Part shown: positions 29,626 through 38,060 of the stretch, in pieces | Numbering within the stretch: the first letter of the stretch is position 1 | Layout: each line of letters opens with the position of its first letter | Virus record (IMG/VR): IMGVR_UViG_3300033994_000722 | Coordinates: 1 to 41,873 of that record | Direction: 5' to 3' (one strand) | Length of the DNA stretch: 41,873 nucleotides | From: a virus | Translations under genes and position numbers: made by a program | Notes under the pieces: generated by a model | Told to the model about the DNA's origin: nothing | The model's input: the letters and a program-made list of their open reading frames with translations, nothing else | Database searches by the model: none

Positions 29626-31305
29626 TTATTTGCGTCTATTATTTATACTAATTACTGACTTGTTTACCTCATCATCAAGCTGAGGCGTTAATGATTCCGT
29701 TTCATTGGCATTTTCAACGGTATTGTCAACTGGAGGTTGGTCAGATTGCGGTTGCTGTTCTTCAGCTCCGCCCTGCTGCATTATAGGTCCTTGCATATCA
29801 TCTGGTAGCGTTTCTTTTTCTTCTTGTATTTTCTCTCGCATAGCTTCAATTTCCTCATCAGTCATCATTAAAACTTTGTTCATAACATACTGTTGAGAAA
29901 AATATCGACCGATATATGGGTCAACTAAACCTACCATTTGCAATCTATTCTGCAATAACTCTGCTTCACGAAGTTCAGTGAAGTTATTATCTTTACGGAA
30001 ATCATAATAGATATCTTCTTTGAATTGTTCCCATTCTTCACGAGTACAAATACCTTTTAAAACTAATTGAATTTTTAAAGCCTCATCAAATAGTTGTGAA
30101 AATTTATTACGTAAACGAATAACAAATTTTGCAAATTTTAGTTCGTCACGTGTAACTTCTTGTGAACGACCTAGACCAGCCATTCCACCTTCTTGCGATT
30201 CTAAGCGTGAGTATGGAACGTTCAGTGATTGTAATAGTTTCTTTTGGAAATATTTTACATCTTCTAATTCACCAAGATTTTGACCAGCGGGTAAAGTAGT
30301 AATTTCTGTTCCTTTACCACCTTCTCTACGTGGCAACCAGAAATCTTCCAACATCGATAAATGTTTACGTTCATCACGCAGTTCACCAGTATTGGCATCG
30401 TAAACCATTTTGTTACGATACTTGATCATGATATCACGGAGATATTGTTCGGCTTTACCTTTTGGTAAATTACCAACGTCAATGTAGAAAATACGGCGTT
30501 CTGGCGCACGTGAAATACGATAGATAACAATCGCATCTTCAATCATACGTAACTGATTGAGTGGCTTGATTGCTTTGTGTAGATATGAAATAACAAAAGT
30601 ATTCTTTGCATCCATCAAACCTGAATTAACATTAATAATGGATTCTGGTGCAATACGAAGACCTTGAGTTACGTTTGCAGTAAACGTTTGAGTTGTTGTA
30701 CCTCGGTCATTGTACACATAATATTCAGCAACAGATTCGACAATTAAAGCACCGGTTTTGGGATCTCTTTCTTTTTTGACTTCACGCACTTTACGAATTT
30801 TACGTGGGTCAATATAACGGAGTTCTTGAATACCTTCTTTTGGATTCTTATCATTAACTACCACATGGTAGAACATGCGACCGTCAATGTACCAACGTTT
30901 AAATAAGTCGTCGGCTAAGTTTGAAAAGTTTAACATCTTTTGGACATTATCAAACTCTTCAATAATTTTTTTCTTAATTGATTCTGGTTGTTTCAGATTA
31001 TCTAAAACAATATCAACAACTTTGCCTCTATCATCGTGTGTTATGGCTTCATTGACGATTTCATCAATTGCCATTTGACACTCTGGATGATTGGACATTT
31101 CACGGTAACGAGTGATAAGTTCTATCTCATTACGAACTGAACCTTCTAAATCTACGTATGTGCCATAATACGCATTTTGCGTAATAGTAACAGCACCGTC
31201 ATCTAGTTGTGCAGCGGAAGGAAGAACGAAAGATGATTGTTCAGGTTTTTCTTTCTGAACAACATCTTTCGAACCTAAAGTAAAGCCAAACAGCTTAATC
31301 GCCAC
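29626..31305 (-). CDS. 20: portal protein gp20
   Basis: This 559-residue protein (T4: 524) is the dodecameric portal that nucleates prohead assembly and carries the packaging motor. Recognisable stretches are 'YRYISNHPECQMAIDEIVNEAI'-like ('REMSNHPECQMAIDEIVNEA' here), 'WYIDGRMFYHVVVND', 'ELRYIDPRKIRKVRE', 'RISRAPERRIFYIDVGNLPK' and 'EDFWLPRREGGKGTEI'. The start is GTG 31305, with AAAGGA 10 nt upstream. The C-terminal ~60 residues are acidic and Gln-rich. It follows the gp19 terminator, so it may need its own promoter; a weak late-like TATAAAAT lies between them. Confidence 0.95.
   Translation of the reverse strand: MAIKLFGFTLGSKDVVQKEKPEQSSFVLPSAAQLDDGAVTITQNAYYGTYVDLEGSVRNEIELITRYREMSNHPECQMAIDEIVNEAITHDDRGKVVDIVLDNLKQPESIKKKIIEEFDNVQKMLNFSNLADDLFKRWYIDGRMFYHVVVNDKNPKEGIQELRYIDPRKIRKVREVKKERDPKTGALIVESVAEYYVYNDRGTTTQTFTANVTQGLRIAPESIINVNSGLMDAKNTFVISYLHKAIKPLNQLRMIEDAIVIYRISRAPERRIFYIDVGNLPKGKAEQYLRDIMIKYRNKMVYDANTGELRDERKHLSMLEDFWLPRREGGKGTEITTLPAGQNLGELEDVKYFQKKLLQSLNVPYSRLESQEGGMAGLGRSQEVTRDELKFAKFVIRLRNKFSQLFDEALKIQLVLKGICTREEWEQFKEDIYYDFRKDNNFTELREAELLQNRLQMVGLVDPYIGRYFSQQYVMNKVLMMTDEEIEAMREKIQEEKETLPDDMQGPIMQQGGAEEQQPQSDQPPVDNTVENANETESLTPQLDDEVNKSVISINNRRK
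29640..29647 (-). promoter_or_regulatory. T4-type late promoter TATAAATA before the gp67-like gene
   Basis: Exact octamer on the minus strand, inside the last codons of the portal gene and 26 nt before the gp67-like ATG. It would add late transcription of the head-core genes. Confidence 0.65.
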
Positions 31306-31330
31306 TAGAATTTTCCTTTCATTTTATAAT

Positions 31331-31358
31331 AAAAAGTAGGGGTGTCCCCCCTACTTTT
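31331..31358 (-). terminator. strong terminator after tail tube gene
   Basis: An 11-bp stem AAAAGTAGGGG (31332-31342) / CCCCTACTTTT (31348-31358) with a 5-nt loop and flanking T/A tracts overlaps the gp19 stop codon. It separates the abundant sheath/tube transcript from the portal gene. Confidence 0.88.
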
Positions 31359-31902
31359 AGACCACACCGTCTGCTACTGCTTCCCACCACTGATAGGTAA
31401 GCGTTACAGAAAATTCTTCAATAGTATCATTTGAGCCCCAATCAACATCGATTGGAGTGATATCTGTTGGAAATAAACCTACAAATTTATATTTTTTAAT
31501 TGAGTTACCTGCTTTTCCAAACTGAGTAACTTCACCATCAACAGTATATCCTAGTGGTGTTCCAGCAATTGGATTACGAACATTAAGATTATGGCTATTA
31601 ATGCCATTCATCCAACGTTCAAATGCATTACGAACTGCAAAGTCTTCATCGTTGATAATTGTAACTGTCCAATCTGCAAAAGTACGATTACCTACGAACT
31701 TTAATTCACGACCGAAGTATTGAACAGGCACAACGCCCAGAGTTGAACCTGGAAGTTGTGCTGTTTTACACATGAACGTCATTTTTGTTTGTGCGTTTCC
31801 TGGTAATGAGAATGCAGGAAACGGCATACTCACTTCAAACAGATTAGGACGTGCGCCGTCACTTTGAAGTTGAGAGCGGAATTGATTTACGTTAAATGCC
31901 AT
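31357..31902 (-). CDS. 19: tail tube protein gp19
   Basis: This 181-residue protein (T4: 163) forms the inner tail tube. Typical elements are 'NQFRSQLQSDGARPNLFEVSMPFPA', split into RSQLQSDGARPNLFEV and a hydrophobic strand, 'MTFMCKTAQLPGSTLGVVPVQYFGR', i.e. CKTAQLPGSTLG, and 'RTFADWTVTIINDEDFAVRN'. The C-terminus 'SVTLTYQWWEAV' closes the beta barrel. A CATAAATA late octamer lies 23 nt upstream of the ATG, with AGGAGAA as ribosome-binding site, and the gene ends in a strong terminator. The order 18-19-20 is that of T4. Confidence 0.94.
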   Translation of the reverse strand: MAFNVNQFRSQLQSDGARPNLFEVSMPFPAFSLPGNAQTKMTFMCKTAQLPGSTLGVVPVQYFGRELKFVGNRTFADWTVTIINDEDFAVRNAFERWMNGINSHNLNVRNPIAGTPLGYTVDGEVTQFGKAGNSIKKYKFVGLFPTDITPIDVDWGSNDTIEEFSVTLTYQWWEAVADGVV

Positions 31903-31924
31903 TTATTTTCTCCTGTTTCTCTCT

Positions 31925-31932
31925 TATTTATG
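31925..31932 (-). promoter_or_regulatory. late promoter variant CATAAATA before gp19
   Basis: One mismatch to TATAAATA, 22 nt before the gp19 ATG, with the same spacing as the gp22 promoter. It overlaps the stop codon of gp18. Confidence 0.65.
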
Positions 31933-33616
31933 CCGCACCTACGACTTCATTGAAAGATACTCCCGTACGAACTGCTACGAAGTTCAATTGAATGAAGTTG
32001 ATAGAACGTGCTGGTTTAATATAGATGTCACCAACGAATTCATTACGATCAATAACTTCTCCAGTGTTGTTTGTATCGTCACACACAACTCGATAGTCTG
32101 TGATACCACGACGACCTTGAACGTCACGTAAGAATGGCTCAACTAGAGCAACAAACTGTGCGCGTGTGAATTGATCATTAAATTCAAACAACGAGAAACG
32201 TGCTGCACGTGAAATTGCTTTTTCAAGAGTGATGAATAAACGACGAACATTGATACGATCAAATGCACTTGGCTTGCTCAGTAATGTTTTGTCACCGAAC
32301 AGAACTGTACCTTCTCCTGGGAAAGAAACAACAGGATTTACGCCAACAGAATACAATGAATCACGTTCTGATTTTAGTGGATTCCAAGCAAGTTTTACAA
32401 CGTTCTTGATAACGCCACGATTTAAACCACCAGGTGAAAACCATGGGTCACGTTCTTGGTCTGTTCTTACACACAGACCAGCAATGTCACCGTTTAATGG
32501 TACCCAACGATAAACATCACTGTATTTGTCGTATTGATATTTGTAACCAGAATCTAGAACTGCATATGAAGATGATGTAAGTGAATTACGGAATGTAGTA
32601 ATGTCACTAACTTCATTACCAGAATTGTCCACAACACTTGCTTTGGTTGGTGAAACAAATGCAACGCAATCTTTACGTGTTCCTACAATATTGTCAATAA
32701 CATAACTTGAAATTGTAGAATTACCTGTGCCAGTTACACAGAGTGAAATGTCTACTGATTCTGCATTCTTGAATTGGTCCCAGCTTGTAGTAATTTGTGA
32801 AGTATCAACTGTACCATCTGCTCCACCAGACAACGAGAACGTTACATTACCAGTTGTGTTTGCAAAACTAGATGCATTCGCTGATGAACCCCATGCTGTT
32901 CCTACACCAGTATTTTGTGTTGGATGTGACAACCACCAAATATATTTTGACTTAGATTGAATTACATTCTTGTAGTAATTTGAATTTCCAGAGTCATCTT
33001 TAGCGTCAGATGCTTTCGAAACAAATGAATATTTTTCAAGAACTGTGCCTTCTGTACCACTAAACAATCCATCTTGGTCTACAACAACAACATGAAGTTC
33101 GTCAAACGAACCATTTCTTGCTGCTACATAACTTGAATTACTTGGTGCAGATGTAAATTGAGTTTTATATGCCCAAGTTGAATATGATGCAGCATCAGCC
33201 ATAGAAACGCTTAATGAGTTACCTAAAGCACCAGCCCAACGTGCGCCGAAACCGTTATAAGAATTTGCAGCATATCCTGTATGATTTTCTTCATAATCGC
33301 TTTGATTTTTAATCAACAAACCAGTACCGTTTGCTGTAGCATTCAAAGTAGATGATGAATTGAATGCACGAACGACTTTTAGATTATTTCCGTATGCAAG
33401 AAAGTTTGCAGCAGAGAACCAGTATTCATAATTTGTGCTATCTGGTTTACCAAATGAATCGACTAAACGAACTTCATCGGAAACAGTTGTAACTTCACCA
33501 CATGGTCCCCAAGCAAAAGGTCCTACAAAAGCACCTGTAGAAGTGCCCACTGAAGGAATAACTGTAGTCAGGTCAATCTCTGATACATTTACTCCAGGTG
33601 ATAATTGAAATGCCAT
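31928..33616 (-). CDS. 18: contractile tail sheath protein gp18
   Basis: This 562-residue protein (T4: 659) forms the contractile sheath. The N-terminus 'LSPGVNVSEIDLTTVIPSVGTS' is the sheath 'P-G-V-x-x-x-E' signature, followed by 'FVGPFAWGPCGEVTTVSDE'. The C-terminal region 'RINVRRLFITLEKAISRAARFSLFEFND' (here split: RINVRRLFITLEKAI, SRAARFSLFEFN) and 'GRRGITDYRVVCDDTNNTGEVIDRN' are the conserved core domain. The Ser/Asn-rich middle (about 150-330) would be the exposed variable domain. AAAGGAG precedes the ATG, and an ACTAAATA late-like octamer lies 45 nt upstream. Confidence 0.95.
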   Translation of the reverse strand: MAFQLSPGVNVSEIDLTTVIPSVGTSTGAFVGPFAWGPCGEVTTVSDEVRLVDSFGKPDSTNYEYWFSAANFLAYGNNLKVVRAFNSSSTLNATANGTGLLIKNQSDYEENHTGYAANSYNGFGARWAGALGNSLSVSMADAASYSTWAYKTQFTSAPSNSSYVAARNGSFDELHVVVVDQDGLFSGTEGTVLEKYSFVSKASDAKDDSGNSNYYKNVIQSKSKYIWWLSHPTQNTGVGTAWGSSANASSFANTTGNVTFSLSGGADGTVDTSQITTSWDQFKNAESVDISLCVTGTGNSTISSYVIDNIVGTRKDCVAFVSPTKASVVDNSGNEVSDITTFRNSLTSSSYAVLDSGYKYQYDKYSDVYRWVPLNGDIAGLCVRTDQERDPWFSPGGLNRGVIKNVVKLAWNPLKSERDSLYSVGVNPVVSFPGEGTVLFGDKTLLSKPSAFDRINVRRLFITLEKAISRAARFSLFEFNDQFTRAQFVALVEPFLRDVQGRRGITDYRVVCDDTNNTGEVIDRNEFVGDIYIKPARSINFIQLNFVAVRTGVSFNEVVGAA

Positions 33617-33661
33617 TGGATTTCTCCTTTATTGTTTGGGTCAATTTTCTTTTTGTTATTG

Positions 33662-33669
33662 TATTTAGT
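33662..33669 (-). promoter_or_regulatory. late promoter variant ACTAAATA before gp18
   Basis: Differs from TATAAATA at two positions; CTAAATA is the late-promoter core I recall for T4-like cyanophages. It lies 45 nt before the gp18 ATG, in the 56-nt gap after gp17. Confidence 0.55.
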
Positions 33670-33672
33670 TTT

Positions 33673-35304
33673 TTATAAATTTGATGATAAATAGCCAGCT
33701 GGAGGCTCCCATAAATCTCCATCAGCAATCTCAGCTTCTCTAGACAATCCATCTTCAATAAAACCAAATGGAAGCATGTTTTCTTCTCCAAGCATGTTTT
33801 GCTCTTCCAGCATAATTTTACGAATGTCAATTCGTGTCTCATCTTTGAAAAACGCTTGCGCTGTCAACCAAGAATATACCACCAAACCCATAACGATATC
33901 ATCATTATTGCCCTCTTCGGCAGCATAAGTATCTTTGGTGCGAACAAATGTGTTCAGTTCAGCTATGGTGTTAAAATCATTGATAATTAGTTTGTCATTT
34001 TCTATCAATGTTTTTAAGTTCGCACAACCAATTTTCTTGACTGATTTGGTGGTTTTAATACCAAAAGCCACTGAACGTTTGAATCCAGATGAGATACTTT
34101 GACCTTTGATATGATGATGCTCAAGTCTATAAATGTTTCCGTACTCCAAATCATAATGTAGTATGTCCACCACCTGCTGACCGACATTATTGGTTTCAAT
34201 CAAAACATAAGCTTCATTATACCGATTTGCCAATGCATAAATTACCGTAGGTAAAAACATTAACGGTAATTTATTATTACGATACAGTGCAACTTGTTTG
34301 TAGGGAGCTTCAGTTGCATCAATAATATTGATTGTGTGATAGTCTAGGTTAACACCTTCCGAGCAGTCTACAGTAGCAATGTAGATTCTTCCTGGTTTAG
34401 GATTTTCATATATGGCTAAATGACCATCATCTTCAATACGCATTGGGTCATGGAACGCCATTGAGCGTAGTTTGGCACCAGATATTAGGGTAGCAGCCGA
34501 ACCAATAAACTCAGTCTCAAACTCTTGTCGGAACTGTTCTTCCGAAGTGTTTCTTATCGTTTCTTCTTTCCACTTTTCATCTCGGCCTGGTACCATTGAC
34601 CAGTGAACTTCAAGTGTTTTATATGTTGACCGATTTTCAATCGCATCTGTCCACATTTTATAAAACAGATTTAAGCCATTAGGCGTAGAAACAATAATTA
34701 CTTTTGAGGATTTACCAGATGAAATAACAGGATAAGTAGAAGTGAAAAAGTCCACTGCCATGTTATGTGGAACGAACGCAAACTCATCAAGAAAAATTAA
34801 ATTATATGTACCGCCACGAACACCCGCAGAAGATGTAGCATATGCATAAATCTTAGAACCGTTTTCTAATTCAATTGAACGTTTATTCCAGTTTATGATG
34901 CCTTGTTGAAGCCATGATGGAAGATATTCAAAAGCTTTCTGAATTTTGCCTAGGATGTCTTGTGCAAGTTGGAGTTTGTTTGCAAGAATACCAATAACAT
35001 ATTCTTCATTGAACAAAGCCGACCATAACATGTAACCAACAGTCGTAGTTGTTTTACCAACTTGGCGTGGCATCTTTGCAATACAGAAACGATTGTCATG
35101 AAATGTGCGAACCATGTTTTCTTGAAAGTCCCACATTTCAAATGGCACAAGACCACGGTCAACGTTGACAATCTTTACATAGTTTCGAATAAAATATACT
35201 GGGTCTTCAGCACATTTTGCTATTTCTAAAACTTGTTCTTCAGTATAGGATATTTCAACACCGGCTTTTTTTAACCGGGCATTACCAAGGTATCCGTCTT
35301 CCAT
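33673..35304 (-). CDS. 17: terminase large subunit gp17
   Basis: This 543-residue protein (T4: 610) is the packaging motor and headful nuclease. The ATPase has Walker A 'MPRQVGKTT' (78-86, the R-Q-x-G-K-T variant of T4), Walker B 'LIFLDEFAFV' (D173, E174) and 'IIVSTPNGLN' (motif III). The RNase H-like nuclease domain begins at 'YIATVDCSEG' (first metal Asp) and continues to 'VLIETNNVGQQVVD' and 'NDDIVMGLVVYSW' (last Asp pair). No strong ribosome-binding site is visible before ATG 35304, so translation may depend on the upstream Dps-like gene (3-nt gap). No intron is seen. Confidence 0.96.
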   Translation of the reverse strand: MEDGYLGNARLKKAGVEISYTEEQVLEIAKCAEDPVYFIRNYVKIVNVDRGLVPFEMWDFQENMVRTFHDNRFCIAKMPRQVGKTTTTVGYMLWSALFNEEYVIGILANKLQLAQDILGKIQKAFEYLPSWLQQGIINWNKRSIELENGSKIYAYATSSAGVRGGTYNLIFLDEFAFVPHNMAVDFFTSTYPVISSGKSSKVIIVSTPNGLNLFYKMWTDAIENRSTYKTLEVHWSMVPGRDEKWKEETIRNTSEEQFRQEFETEFIGSAATLISGAKLRSMAFHDPMRIEDDGHLAIYENPKPGRIYIATVDCSEGVNLDYHTINIIDATEAPYKQVALYRNNKLPLMFLPTVIYALANRYNEAYVLIETNNVGQQVVDILHYDLEYGNIYRLEHHHIKGQSISSGFKRSVAFGIKTTKSVKKIGCANLKTLIENDKLIINDFNTIAELNTFVRTKDTYAAEEGNNDDIVMGLVVYSWLTAQAFFKDETRIDIRKIMLEEQNMLGEENMLPFGFIEDGLSREAEIADGDLWEPPAGYLSSNL

Positions 35305-35307
35305 TTT

Positions 35308-35742
35308 TTATCGTGTAAAACTTCTCAACATCCATCCGTGTTTTTGATGAGCATCTAAAATATCTTGTAAAAAGTTTCCTACTGCTGGCTCATCAGCAGC
35401 ATCAGCAAGAGCAATTCCTGAACGGAGTTCCATAATAAATTTATCATTATCGTTTGCAAGTTCACTCATCATAATAAGTGGTGATGGAATAGCCACCAAG
35501 TCGTTGACTTTGGAAAGCTCAATCATTCTTGCCAATGATGTTGGAGTGTATGAACCTAATGCACGAATATGTTCTGCAATTGAATCTGTTTGGTCAAATA
35601 CAGCATCATAGAATGTTCCTAAAAATCCATGATACTCTGCAAAATTAGGACCTTCTACATTCCAATGGAATGTGTGTGCTTTGAAGTACAAACCAAAATT
35701 TGTACCAAGAATAACTTTCATCTGTTCTATTAATTGTTCCAT
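35308..35742 (-). CDS. Dps/ferritin-like protein
   Basis: This 144-residue protein has the Dps helix pattern 'FHWNVEGPNFAEYHGFLGTF' followed by 'DQTDSIAEHIRALGSYTPTS'. Ferroxidase ligands map as His26, His38, Asp53 and Glu57, but the position of the second-helix Asp (D67 in E. coli Dps) is Gly42. Iron chemistry may thus be altered. Length is that of the Dps core without a basic DNA-binding tail. Dps normally protects DNA from iron and peroxide. Its place between small and large terminase suggests late expression, perhaps protecting phage DNA during packaging. GAGGAAA precedes the ATG. Confidence 0.87.
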   Translation of the reverse strand: MEQLIEQMKVILGTNFGLYFKAHTFHWNVEGPNFAEYHGFLGTFYDAVFDQTDSIAEHIRALGSYTPTSLARMIELSKVNDLVAIPSPLIMMSELANDNDKFIMELRSGIALADAADEPAVGNFLQDILDAHQKHGWMLRSFTR

Positions 35743-35753
35743 TGTTTCCTCAA

Positions 35754-36152
35754 TTATTTGTTGGATTTAATCATTTTTACAAGTTCCGCTGTTGAACCAA
35801 CAAACACAGCTTTATCTATGTTCAGATTTTGTGTTGATTCTTTTGGCTGTAATTCTTTTTTACGTTTTTGAAGTTCTAATAAATCTTTATTCATGTCTGC
35901 TAAACTCTTCATCATAGTAGCAAGAACTTCATAAGCTCTTGGAGATTCAGACTGATTTGCTACAGTAGTTAATTCTTCAAAAGATTTACTACCTTTTTCA
36001 ATGAGTTGTTTAATATTTTCTCTAGCAAAGTTGGTGTCAGTATCGATATCTGTACCAAAATCCACTGTTGTCAATTCTTTTTTTGGTTGTTCTTTTATTT
36101 CAATTGGTTCTATATCAAAAATTTCGGATAAATTTTGATTTAATTTTTTCAT
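35754..36152 (-). CDS. 16: terminase small subunit gp16
   Basis: This 132-residue protein (T4: 164) recognises phage DNA and stimulates gp17. The T4-like core is present: 'DTNFARENIKQLIEKGSKS' (first helix), 'ESPRAYEVLATMMKSLADMN' and 'KDLLELQKRKKEL' (coiled coil), ending with 'NIDKAVFVGSTAELVKMI', which corresponds to the C-terminal strand of T4 gp16. The N-terminal 40 residues are acidic and disordered. It overlaps gp15 by ATGA. The only difference from T4 order is the Dps-like gene between gp16 and gp17. Confidence 0.9.
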   Translation of the reverse strand: MKKLNQNLSEIFDIEPIEIKEQPKKELTTVDFGTDIDTDTNFARENIKQLIEKGSKSFEELTTVANQSESPRAYEVLATMMKSLADMNKDLLELQKRKKELQPKESTQNLNIDKAVFVGSTAELVKMIKSNK

Positions 36153-37150
36153 GATAATGTATCCGGATATGTTATAATAGTTTCAGTAAAACCAAAATCT
36201 TCTTCTGGTCCTGCATTTAATGGGTCAGGTTCGGTAATAACTTTAACTGCTTTTACAGCATTTTGGTCAAGAGATTGAACAGCATATCTGGAATTTGAAT
36301 AATCTCCAGTCAACACATAATTTGGCTGAAGAGTTTTATTTGCACCAGTAAGTATAATTTCACCTGTAGTTGTATTAGAAAAATAATCTACCGTAGCAAC
36401 AAAATTATTTGCAATATCTCGAACAGTTTCACCTTGAGTCAATACTCCATAACCATTTGCAAAATCAACATATGCTTTTTGTTGTGATGTATTTGATAAA
36501 TCAATAAACAATTGAGTATTAGCTCGTGTAATAAGATTGCCAGATTTGACTGGTGGCCAAATAAAGCCTTTTGCTGTAAAGTTTAAATCCCAAATAATTA
36601 AACGAGTTGTTCCATCAGCATCAACTCCCTCATAATCAACTGTAGATGATACGGAATTTAATATAATTGGAACGGTATATTTTTGATTCATCGATGGAAT
36701 AAAATCCACAACAACACTAAAATCTGGTGTAAAGAATGGTAATATCTGTTCTAATATTTGAGTACCATCTTCAGTATTACGAACATACACAGATAAAGAA
36801 AATTCATAATTATATGGAACAGGAACAAATTGTGTTTTTACAGTCGAGTCTGTTTCACCTGCAAAGTTACGTAATGTTGAAACTTGTTTACGACTTGTAT
36901 CGTATTCCAAATTTTCCAAATTAAAAGACATTCGAGGAACAAGAGTGTTGATTGTCTTAATTAAATTTGGGTCAGATGTTATTCGTGTTAGATATCTTTC
37001 TTTTGAACCATAAGAAAGTGGTACTTTTAGTTTTTCTTTTGGTGTACCTGCTTGAGTATAACGAACAATTTCAAGGTCGTTAAAAAGTGTACCAAAAGTT
37101 ACGACCATCTTTCGAATGGTGCGATGATAAAACTGTGCGTTACCTAACAT
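36149..37150 (-). CDS. 15: tail completion/sheath stabiliser gp15, extended C-terminus
   Basis: This 333-residue protein (T4: 272) caps the tail and joins it to the neck. Conserved parts are 'FYHRTIRKMVVTFGTLFNDL', 'KVPLSYGSKERYLTRI', 'LVPRMSFNLENLEYD' and 'QILEQILPFFTPDFSV', then 'IIWDLNFTAKGFIWPPVKSG'. Beyond about residue 225 there is a ~100-residue addition, beta-rich and containing 'GETVRDIANNFVATVDYF' and 'GEIILTGANKTLQPN', absent from T4. It overlaps gp16 and gp14 by ATGA and TAATG. Confidence 0.9.
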   Translation of the reverse strand: MLGNAQFYHRTIRKMVVTFGTLFNDLEIVRYTQAGTPKEKLKVPLSYGSKERYLTRITSDPNLIKTINTLVPRMSFNLENLEYDTSRKQVSTLRNFAGETDSTVKTQFVPVPYNYEFSLSVYVRNTEDGTQILEQILPFFTPDFSVVVDFIPSMNQKYTVPIILNSVSSTVDYEGVDADGTTRLIIWDLNFTAKGFIWPPVKSGNLITRANTQLFIDLSNTSQQKAYVDFANGYGVLTQGETVRDIANNFVATVDYFSNTTTGEIILTGANKTLQPNYVLTGDYSNSRYAVQSLDQNAVKAVKVITEPDPLNAGPEEDFGFTETIITYPDTLS

Positions 37151-38058
37151 TATGGCTCACCAAAAGGATTTGTTTCTGAAAAATCAATAATACCATCTGA
37201 TGCTGCCTCAATACGAGCATTATCAATGATATCTTCAAATGCATTATTTTGTGTTTCCGTATCAGAAACTAATGTGATACTCCAATTTGCTCCTGATGTA
37301 TTTCCTTTTACAGCCGAAGTGTCCACAAAACTACCTTGTGTTCTGTAAATGTCAATATGTGTATTTGGAACAAAATCAAGAACAAGTGCTTGTGCTGTTG
37401 ATGTAGCAAGAGTGGAACCCTGATAAACTATTTCATCATTAACAAACTTACCTGTACCGCCAGCAGCAAGAGATATACGAGTTCTTGGATAATATGCTCT
37501 TATATTGTTATCAATCTCAGCAACTCCAGTTTCAATAATTTCCGAAGAAAACACATATTGTTTCATTTTTAATGCATATACGTATACGTTGCCGCCACGA
37601 CCACGACCTAAAGTATAATACATTGCTTGATTACTTTCATGTTCAACATAAGTAATCTCATACAGTCCAGTCATCATTGGAATATAAATTAAATCACCTT
37701 CACGTGGACGAGTCAATCCATTCACAGCATAACGGAAACGCAATCTTGAAACTAGAAAAGTAATCTCATCACGAATCTCTAAACCAAATTTGGAAATAAA
37801 ATCACCTTCACCTTCCATTCCAGTAACATTTTCAAGATACATTTCAATAGGGCAAGCTGTACGATATTCTTTGAGAACGTCTTCGCCAAATAAGTAATCT
37901 ACTTCATCTCTTGTAGTTCTTGGTAAATAATATACATCCAATCCGTATATTTTAAGTGCTTCAATAACCAAATCTTCCACCAATAACTGTTCTGGAGTAA
38001 CGGAATTACCATTACCTAAACGAGATGGAAAAGGATTAAAATAAAAATTAGTAGCCAC
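37150..38058 (-). CDS. 14: neck protein gp14
   Basis: This 302-residue protein (T4: 256) is part of the head-tail connector. The N-terminal part is typical: 'FYFNPFPSRLGNGNSVTPEQ', 'DVYYLPRTTRDEVDYLFGED', 'FISKFGLEIRDEITFLVSRLRF' (split: FISKFGLEI, DEITFLVSRLRF) and 'RPREGDLIYIPMMTGLYEI'. Around residues 195-265 a beta module 'GKFVNDEIVYQGSTLATSTA' is inserted, a repeat-like unit also seen in other phage structural proteins. The start is GTG 38058, with AGGA 6 nt upstream. It is fused by 2-nt spacing to gp13. Confidence 0.92.
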   Translation of the reverse strand: MATNFYFNPFPSRLGNGNSVTPEQLLVEDLVIEALKIYGLDVYYLPRTTRDEVDYLFGEDVLKEYRTACPIEMYLENVTGMEGEGDFISKFGLEIRDEITFLVSRLRFRYAVNGLTRPREGDLIYIPMMTGLYEITYVEHESNQAMYYTLGRGRGGNVYVYALKMKQYVFSSEIIETGVAEIDNNIRAYYPRTRISLAAGGTGKFVNDEIVYQGSTLATSTAQALVLDFVPNTHIDIYRTQGSFVDTSAVKGNTSGANWSITLVSDTETQNNAFEDIIDNARIEAASDGIIDFSETNPFGEP

Positions 38059-38060
38059 AA

